Position numbers and translations under genes: made by a program. Shown here in pieces: positions 6,698 to 11,790 of a stretch of DNA of 11,790 nt. Every line of letters begins with the position of its first letter. Position 1 is the first letter of the stretch. The stretch is taken from the NCBI GenBank assembly GCA_910577035.1, contig CAJTKW010000053.1, positions 1 through 11,790 of the forward strand, in the 5' to 3' direction. This stretch comes from an uncultured Acetatifactor sp. (GTDB lineage Bacteria; Bacillota; Clostridia; Lachnospirales; Lachnospiraceae). The notes under the pieces are model-generated. The model did no database searches. It was given only the letters and a program-made list of their open reading frames with translations, and was not told where the DNA came from.

Positions 6698-7436
6698 GAC
6701 AGAATGTGGAGAGTTCGGCTTTTGGAGGAAATGGGTGCTGCAGGCGCTTCTTTCCGTTTTGGTGGCGTACGTTCACCTGGATTCTTTTTTGTTTGGCTAC
6801 CCGAAAGCATCCATATGCGAATATGTGGTGTATTCTCTTACGAATGAAAACTTTTTTTTAATACTGTTCCCTTTTTTGTGTCTTGCGTGAACCAGCGGAA
6901 AGAATAAAGAAGCCTGCAGATACCCTCTTTTGCTTCGGTACCGATCCAGAAATGAGTTCTTTTTTGTTCGATTTCTGGCGAAAGCCTTTTTTTCCATGGC
7001 GGCATTGCTGGCACATATAGGAATCCTATTCATCGCAGGGCATTCTCTGCCTATTGCTCCACAGGGTCTCTTTGTGTCTTCCGGACATCCGGCGGGAATC
7101 ATTCTCCTGCAATTCTTAAATCTCTCCTGCTATGTCTTCGTAATGATCCTGTTATATGAGTTACTGCTGGATGTGGCAGGAAACGCAATATTGGGTGTGA
7201 TGCTGACCGTATCGGTGGCGCTGCTCAACCTTTTGGTGGTAAGGCTGGTGCTGAAACCGATTGTAGTATGGACACCCTGGGGACATATCGCTTATAAGCT
7301 GCTGGGGCAGGAAAGACTGAATTATCGGTTCTATGGGATGTACTGGGCATTTTTGTTACTGCTTTTATTTTATCTGGCAGATGAATTGAACGGGAGAAAG
7401 GATTTTTGCTTTGAGGAAACGCGTAAAACTGGTTAG
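6681..7436 (+). pseudogene. ABC transporter membrane subunit (second of three) interrupted by one in-frame TGA
   Basis: The ATG at 6681 has a strong ribosome binding site (gggaggggattatc). Translation runs 69 codons to a TGA at 6888-6890, inside the second predicted helix (FFLILFPFLCLA). The same frame then stays open, from TSGKNKEACRY through LLLRYRSRNEFFFVRFLAK, to the real stop at 7436. Read through, the protein would have about 250 residues and six helices, like its two neighbours. The loop LLRYRSRNEFFFVRF matches the equivalent basic loop in both neighbouring membrane proteins. A single base change (for example TGG to TGA) is therefore the simplest explanation, rather than a frameshift. 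No ribosome binding site supports restart at the TTG at 6930. Either the subunit is lost or the stop is a sequencing error or is read through; the first two are more likely. Confidence 0.75.
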
Positions 7437-8055
7437 CATGGTGCTGCTCTTCTGTTTGCTTGCGTGGTACTCCCGGTTCTTTGTGAGGGAGAAGGGGGAA
7501 GGGCTGATGGTCCGCACGTGGAATGTCACGTTCCACGGATTTGGGCCTGACTGCATTTATTGGATAGTCCTGCGTATCACTGCATGGATTTCTGTTTATC
7601 TGCATTTACTGCGCCTGGAGAGTGGATTTTCTATTTATCTTTTTTTACGGCATAAAAGCTATGGAAGGGTATTTTTGCGCACCTACGCAGGATGTGTGGG
7701 GAGAGCCGTATGCTATTACGGGGCGGGGACATTGATTATGGCTATTTATCACGGCATGACAATGCCCGGAGTGAATGTGGGGAGTCTGCTGTGGCAGAGC
7801 GGCCTGCTGGGAATTTTAGCGGAAGAGGGTCTGGAAGCCTTAAGCTTCTGTCTTGCCGCGTATGTGATTCACTGTGCTTTCGGGCATGCGGAGGCAGGAT
7901 TTTTGGCAGTTCTTGCAGGGAGACTGCTGCTAAATTTTGTAACCGGCGGGGACCGTCCGGCACTGCCGGTTCAGGCGGCTGTCAATGTGATTATGATATG
8001 TGGGGTGTTTTTTCTTGCATTTCGGGACTTTGCGGAAAAATTTACAGATAAGTAA
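7411..8055 (+). CDS. ABC transporter membrane subunit (third of three)
   Basis: This 214-residue membrane protein has about six hydrophobic segments: LVSMVLLFCLLAWY, CIYWIVLRITAWISVYLHLL, AVCYYGAGTLIMAIYHG, LSFCLAAYVIHCAF, AGFLAVLAGRLLLNFV and NVIMICGVFFLAFRDF. The loop after helix 2, FLRHKSYGRVFLRTYAG, resembles the basic loop of the other two subunits. The chosen start is TTG at 7411, with gggagaaagga 9-10 bases upstream; the first ATG, at 7438, would remove most of helix 1's basic flank and has no better site. The TTG start overlaps the end of the second subunit by 26 bases, so its translation is probably coupled to that gene and may suffer from the upstream TGA. I do not recognise a named family beyond this ABC-2-like set. 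Confidence 0.75.
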   Translation: MRKRVKLVSMVLLFCLLAWYSRFFVREKGEGLMVRTWNVTFHGFGPDCIYWIVLRITAWISVYLHLLRLESGFSIYLFLRHKSYGRVFLRTYAGCVGRAVCYYGAGTLIMAIYHGMTMPGVNVGSLLWQSGLLGILAEEGLEALSFCLAAYVIHCAFGHAEAGFLAVLAGRLLLNFVTGGDRPALPVQAAVNVIMICGVFFLAFRDFAEKFTDK

Positions 8056-8132
8056 AAGAGACGGCAGCCACACCCGGGACAGCCGGGATAGATATAAGGA
8101 CTGGAGGGGCAAAAGCAGGAGGGACAGAAACT

Positions 8133-8786
8133 ATGGAAAAATCGGATAGTATGGTACAGGTCAATCATGTAAAAAAGGCATATAAAGGCAATGTGCTGTT
8201 TACGGATCTTAATTTCAATGTGGAGCGTGGAGAATGCTGTGCCATCGTAGGCGTAAACGGGTCGGGAAAAAGCGTGCTGCTTAAAATGGTATGTGGGCTT
8301 GTCAGACCGGATGAAGGGGACATTACGGTAGGGGGAGAAAAACTGGAAAAGGGGAAGTTCCCCAAGGATATAGGCGTCATTCTGGACAATGCAGGCTTTT
8401 TGCCCAATGAGACCGGTCTGAAAAATCTTTCTATTATCGCAGGGATTTTAAGAAAGGCGACAAAAGAAGAACTGGAGGAAACCATGAGGCTGGTGGGGTT
8501 AGATCCGGCCTCTAAGGTCAAAGTGGGAAAGTATTCCCTGGGAATGAAACAGCGACTTGCGATTGCGCAGGCAATTATGGAAAAGCCTTCCCTGTTGATT
8601 CTGGATGAACCCTTTAATGCAATCGATCAACAAACGGTAAAGGATTTCCGGCAGCTGCTGGGACGATTGAACACGCAGGAAGGAGTTACTATTCTTATGA
8701 CGTCCCATCATCAGGAAGACATACAGGGTTTGTGCAGAAATGTGTATCAGATTGATGGTAAAAATCTGAAGAGAATGGAAGCATAG
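8133..8786 (+). CDS. ABC transporter ATP-binding protein
   Basis: This 217-residue nucleotide-binding subunit should power the three membrane proteins encoded just upstream. Walker A is GVNGSGKS (40-47); the signature is YSLGMKQR (134-141), an S-L-G-M variant common in ABC-2 exporters of the BcrA/CcmA type; Walker B is LLILDEP (154-160); the D-loop is NAID (162-165); and the switch His is in TSHH (His192). The Q-loop position reads IGVILDNAGFLP, with Asp-Asn where Gln is usual, as in some exporters of this type. It is shorter than most ATPases and lacks a C-terminal regulatory domain. The start has a clear aggaggg. A 77-base gap after the third subunit contains a CCCGG/CCGGG hairpin (8073-8087), which could tune relative expression, but no terminator, so it belongs to the same operon. 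Confidence 0.93.
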   Translation: MEKSDSMVQVNHVKKAYKGNVLFTDLNFNVERGECCAIVGVNGSGKSVLLKMVCGLVRPDEGDITVGGEKLEKGKFPKDIGVILDNAGFLPNETGLKNLSIIAGILRKATKEELEETMRLVGLDPASKVKVGKYSLGMKQRLAIAQAIMEKPSLLILDEPFNAIDQQTVKDFRQLLGRLNTQEGVTILMTSHHQEDIQGLCRNVYQIDGKNLKRMEA

Positions 8787-8822
8787 AATAGACTCAGGCC
8801 GTGGCAGCACCTTCGTGGAAAA

Positions 8823-8853
8823 CAGTGACAGCAGGTAAGCCCCGCTGTCACTG
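8823..8853 (-). terminator. Hairpin between convergent genes, best oriented as terminator of the minus-strand gene
   Basis: cagtgacagc (8823-8832) and gctgtcactg (8844-8853) form a perfect 10-bp stem with an 11-base loop. Read on the minus strand the stem is followed by TTTTCC, a short U-tract, so it can end the DUF2716-type gene. On the plus strand no U-tract follows, but the stem may still slow read-through from the ABC operon or protect its 3' end. Confidence 0.55.
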
Positions 8854-8881
8854 CAAACGTGCACCCGGCGGCGTACGTTTG
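8854..8881. other. Second hairpin abutting the first
   Basis: caaacgt (8854-8860) and acgtttg (8875-8881) are perfect 7-base inverted repeats around a GC-rich 14-base loop. They start exactly where the first hairpin ends. No U-tract follows in either direction. Confidence 0.4.
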
Positions 8882-8919
8882 CCGGAATCATTTAACAGAT
8901 TCAACGGATTTTGATTTGT

Positions 8920-9402
8920 TCATAATTTTGTTATGTCCAGCAGATCCTGCACTTTTTCAAATTCTTCTATCAATCGTTCCCCTGCTACAATCATTTCATT
9001 TCTCCATGGATGCCCATATAGACCGATTGACCAGTCAAATGATGCAAAAAAATGAAAATCTCCATTTGGATAATAACTTGGAAAATACACGTTACAGCCT
9101 CTTTCCGCATCATGAAACCAATAGTCTAAGGGTATTTCCTCACATGGATTGTAGATAAAACAATCATGCTGCCAATCCAGTGCATACATATTTTCAGGGT
9201 TTATTCTGCAAAAAATGGAATTAATGATTTTTTCCTGTTCTTTCGTGAACGTGAAAGTACCATTCAAATGGTATTTCTTTTGCTTCATCGGCAATAACAG
9301 CCATGGCCTGGGATAGATCTTATAAGAGGGATTAAAGTGAAAGTCTTCTGATATTTTATCCCAAATAGCCTTGTATAAATGATTGTCTAATATTATTTCC
9401 AT
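8920..9402 (-). CDS. DUF2716-type protein
   Basis: This soluble protein of about 160 residues has the hallmarks of DUF2716: MYALDWQHDCFIYNP, then WFHDAERGCNVYFPSYYPNGDFHFFASFDWSIGLYGHPW, then a closing GERLIEEFEKV helix. The function of the family is unknown. The ATG at 9402 is chosen because aaagga lies 6 bases upstream on the minus strand; ATG at 9408 sits directly on that site and the longer frame from 9456 has none. There is no signal peptide or membrane segment. It is the only minus-strand gene here, convergent with the ABC operon, and is clearly AT-richer than the genes on either side, which suggests separate acquisition. No partner gene is next to it. A weak TATACT-like -10 lies upstream near 9470-9480, without a good -35. 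Confidence 0.72.
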   Translation of the reverse strand: MEIILDNHLYKAIWDKISEDFHFNPSYKIYPRPWLLLPMKQKKYHLNGTFTFTKEQEKIINSIFCRINPENMYALDWQHDCFIYNPCEEIPLDYWFHDAERGCNVYFPSYYPNGDFHFFASFDWSIGLYGHPWRNEMIVAGERLIEEFEKVQDLLDITKL

Positions 9403-9727
9403 GTTCATTCCTTTTAAAGAGTATGAGTTTCCTATGACTTGTAACAGACAGGGCACAGGAACGTTATTGAGTATATCATATTTCCGGGCAGCAATCCACC
9501 CGGCTTTTAGGACAAAATGTCCTGAAGTTCGAAAAAACGAAGTACAGAGGATCTATAAGCGGGAGAAGAGGAATTAGTGCAAAAATCGTTGGATTTCCAG
9601 CTTTTTTAATATAGATTTTTTCGGAGTACCCATATAAAATAATCCAAACGGAGATTATCGGCTTTGAGGAGAAGCTTTACAGCAACGCCGGAGATAATTT
9701 AAAATAGGGAAAAGGGTGTGGGGAACG
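9403..9727. other. Divergent intergenic region before the two-component genes
   Basis: This 325-base stretch has no convincing gene. It holds a ccggg/cccgg inverted repeat (9484-9503), a perfect 6-bp hairpin aggaca-aaa-tgtcct (9509-9523), and an AT-rich segment (9600-9645) with TATAAA at 9633-9638 that could be a -10 for the response regulator but lacks a clear -35. A 30-codon open stretch ending at 9707 is not recognisable. Confidence 0.4.
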
Positions 9728-11239
9728 ATGAAGATTTTAATAGCGGATGATGAGGACTATACCCGGGAGGGACTGATCGATGAGCTTGACTGGGAGTCTT
9801 TTGGTATAGACGAGATCATGCAGGCGGCGAACGGGGAAGAGGCGCTGAAGATCGTAAAATGGTTCCGGCCCGATATTGTGTTATCGGATATTCGTATGCC
9901 TAAAGTAGACGGGATTGCTTTTGCGGAAGAGCTGCTGAGGATGGCCCCGCAGTGCAAGCTGATCTTCATCAGCGGCTATGTGGAGACGGAATATCTGAAA
10001 AGTGCGATTCGCCTTTCCGTGATCGACTTTATTGAAAAGCCTATTGATTTGGAACAGGTCAGAAAGGCCCTGCGACGGGCAGTGGATGAGATTGCGCGAG
10101 AGAGAAAGACAAAGGAAGTGGATGAGAGCAGCCGGGAATTCCGGCAGCAGAGGCTTTATGAGCTGTTGACCCGTAGGGACAATGATCCCGGAGCCGTGGA
10201 AAAGCTGGCAGCGGAAGTAAACTTTCCCATGTCGGGGGAATATGTCTGTCTGGTGGTGCAGTTCCCCCGGGTCAGGAAAAGGACCGGGAGGGAGTTGGAG
10301 CAGGTACTGGAGATGGCATCCGGAATAGAGGGAAAGGTGATCGGGGTCTGGCAGGAGGATTTCTGTATAGAAGCGATTCTTGCGTATGCCGAGCGTTTTC
10401 GCTATCGTCTGGCGCCCTTCTGTCAGAGGATTCTGGAAAGATGGCCGGACTGCAGGCTGGCTGTGGGAATAACCGCGGCCGACCCCCGGAATATTTACAA
10501 TAGCTGCCGGACTGCCAGAGCGGCCATGAACTGCGCATTCTACCAGGCGGACAGAAGGCTTTTTGAGATCGATGACGCCATTCTTCAGAAGCGGTTTATG
10601 GAGCCGGGGATTTACGGGTCTTTCCTGCGGGTGCTGCCGGAGGGGTCTCGGGCAACGGCGGAATGGTTCCGAAGTTTGTTTGAGGATCTGTTTTCCCGAA
10701 AGTATTATCAGAAGGAGCAGGTATATACTCTGATGATTTCTCTTCTGACCGCAGTGTTTCGGCAGTATCCATCCGGCTATGACGCGGTGCCGGAGGCAGG
10801 GACGGAGGAGCAGCTGCAGCAGATGGTGCTTAATATGGACAGCCTGGAGGAAATCCGGGAGTTTACGGAGAGAATCCTGGGCAGCGTCCGGGAACGGGAG
10901 GAGGCGATTTCCGGGTATGGCAGGGTGATACGCGGCGTACTGGACTATATAGCGGCCCATTATGGGGAGGTAACCTTAAGTACTTCCCAGATTGCGGAGG
11001 CATTCCATTTTTCCCCGGCCTATATGAATGTCCTGTTTAAGCAGGAGATGAAGGTGACCCTGAAGCAGTATCTGAGCAATTACAGACTGGAAAAGGCAAA
11101 GTGCCTTTTGGAGCGGGATTATATGAAGATCACGGAAATCGCGGAAAGGTGCGGCTACACCAATGCCAGTTATTTCTCAAAGGTATTTCGGGACGGGACC
11201 GGGATGACGCCGCTGGAATACCGCGAAAAGTGCAGATAG
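9728..11239 (+). CDS. YesN-like response regulator (receiver plus AraC-type DNA-binding domain)
   Basis: This 503-residue transcription factor belongs to a two-component system. Residues 1-120 form a receiver domain: the acidic pair is D7-D8, the phospho-acceptor is Asp54 in LSDIRMP, the conserved Ser is S82, and the Lys is K104 in FIEKP. A middle region of about 270 residues, typical of YesN-like proteins and ending in a helical stretch, links it to a C-terminal AraC/XylS domain (about 400-503) with two helix-turn-helix units: TSQIAEAFHFSPAYMNVLFK, then ITEIAERCGYTNASYFSKVF ending in GMTPLEYR. The ATG at 9728 has ggggaa just upstream and begins MKILIADDED as in the family; a GTG at 9716 is less likely. 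The sensor kinase gene starts 12 bases after its stop. Such pairs usually control nearby carbohydrate uptake genes, which would lie beyond the right edge. Confidence 0.93.
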   Translation: MKILIADDEDYTREGLIDELDWESFGIDEIMQAANGEEALKIVKWFRPDIVLSDIRMPKVDGIAFAEELLRMAPQCKLIFISGYVETEYLKSAIRLSVIDFIEKPIDLEQVRKALRRAVDEIARERKTKEVDESSREFRQQRLYELLTRRDNDPGAVEKLAAEVNFPMSGEYVCLVVQFPRVRKRTGRELEQVLEMASGIEGKVIGVWQEDFCIEAILAYAERFRYRLAPFCQRILERWPDCRLAVGITAADPRNIYNSCRTARAAMNCAFYQADRRLFEIDDAILQKRFMEPGIYGSFLRVLPEGSRATAEWFRSLFEDLFSRKYYQKEQVYTLMISLLTAVFRQYPSGYDAVPEAGTEEQLQQMVLNMDSLEEIREFTERILGSVREREEAISGYGRVIRGVLDYIAAHYGEVTLSTSQIAEAFHFSPAYMNVLFKQEMKVTLKQYLSNYRLEKAKCLLERDYMKITEIAERCGYTNASYFSKVFRDGTGMTPLEYREKCR

Positions 11240-11251
11240 CGGAGGTATAAG

Positions 11252-11790
11252 ATGGGAAGAGTCAGGGAGTGGTACCGGGATGTATCCCTGAGGAGTAAGA
11301 TCCTCCTGATGAGTATGCTGGGAGGTATTTTACCGTTGGGCATTGTGATGGCGGTTTCCTTTGCCGTATTGAGGATGCAGGAGGAAGAGCGGCTGATCGA
11401 CGCGTTGAATCAGAATTACACCCAGGTATATCAGACAGTGGGAAACCAGCTTTCCCGGCTGCACAATGTTTCCACGCTGTTTGCTGTCAACGACGCTACC
11501 AGCCCGGTGCTGCGGTTTAACGACAGGGAGATGGATGTGGCGGAGCAGATGATTATATTTGAAAATATCAATTCTTATGCCTATGGCCTGGAGATGACCA
11601 TGGGATCCAGCAATATTGTGATCTATATCAGGGACAGTTATCCGGTGGTCAACACTCAGAGCAGCCGCTACCGCCCTCTGACGGAGGCTTATGGCTCCCG
11701 GTGGTATAAGAGCCTGCGGAAGAACAACGGCAGGCCCGTGTGGGTGCTGATGGACGGAGGGGACAGGGAAAGCGACGGCGTGGCTATTGT
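11252..11790 (+). CDS. YesM-like sensor histidine kinase, N-terminal part (continues past window)
   Basis: An ATG at 11252 with ggaggt 6 bases upstream opens a frame that runs without a stop for 179 codons to the right edge. It begins MGRVREWYRDVSLRSKILLM; the basic start and SLRSKI-type segment are typical of YesM kinases, and a hydrophobic helix follows (about residues 20-42, GGILPLGIVMAVSFAVL). After this comes an extracytoplasmic sensing region with WYKSLRKNNGRPVWVLMDGG, resembling the Cache-like sensor domain of these proteins. The HAMP, His-kinase and ATPase domains are beyond the window. The 12-base gap after the response regulator implies one operon. The stimulus is unknown; sugars or cell-wall fragments are usual for the family. 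Confidence 0.88.
   Translation, partial: MGRVREWYRDVSLRSKILLMSMLGGILPLGIVMAVSFAVLRMQEEERLIDALNQNYTQVYQTVGNQLSRLHNVSTLFAVNDATSPVLRFNDREMDVAEQMIIFENINSYAYGLEMTMGSSNIVIYIRDSYPVVNTQSSRYRPLTEAYGSRWYKSLRKNNGRPVWVLMDGGDRESDGVAI

Noticed and set aside
9383..9577. 64-codon plus-strand frame over the start of the DUF2716-type gene
   Set aside because: It overlaps the opposite coding gene and has no ribosome binding site or recognisable domain.
9615..9707. 30-codon open stretch before the response regulator as a gene or remnant
   Set aside because: No start codon with a ribosome binding site and no recognisable motif.
9881..10960. 359-codon minus-strand frame opposite the response regulator
   Set aside because: It is a shadow of a clear receiver/AraC gene, with an implausible His/Arg/Pro-rich composition and no ribosome binding site.

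Overview
The window looks like a chromosomal segment of a Gram-positive Clostridia member, most likely Lachnospiraceae. This is inferred from gene content and style: AGGAGG-like ribosome binding sites, a YesN/YesM-type two-component pair, an InlB-repeat surface protein with a sortase-type C-terminus, a lipoprotein flavodoxin, and a divergent AlbA/GHKL-type regulator. No rRNA, tRNA, CRISPR array, transposase or phage gene was seen. Base composition is moderate overall, with an AT-richer patch around 8900-9400.

Left part (1-3073): the C-terminal part of a GHKL-ATPase/winged-helix regulator enters from the left edge. It is followed by an aldo/keto reductase that has lost its N-terminus, then a secreted flavodoxin-fold lipoprotein, then a frameshifted scrap of an EAL domain that ends at a clear intrinsic terminator. 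Two damaged genes within 2 kb suggest that this region is decaying. 

Middle part (2840-5612): a pair of 21-bp-spaced direct repeats abuts a promoter that should drive a large multidomain cell-surface protein. The protein has a signal peptide, InlB B-repeat, Ig-like domain, CxxC-rich region, Gly/Asn/Asp/Thr repeats and an EPETGD plus membrane-anchor tail. The gene is closed by a near-perfect terminator.

ABC operon (5689-8786): a good promoter and a 164-nt leader with a possible 16-codon leader peptide precede three small six-helix membrane proteins and one ABC ATPase, all on the + strand with overlapping or closely spaced genes. The second membrane protein carries one in-frame TGA, yet its reading frame, helices and strong ribosome binding site are otherwise intact. 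The genes together look like an ABC-2-type exporter or immunity-type transporter; the substrate is unknown.

Right part (8800-11790): paired hairpins separate the ABC operon from a convergent, AT-rich gene for a DUF2716-type protein. After that comes an AraC-type (YesN-like) response regulator, followed 12 bases later by the start of its partner sensor histidine kinase, which runs off the right edge.
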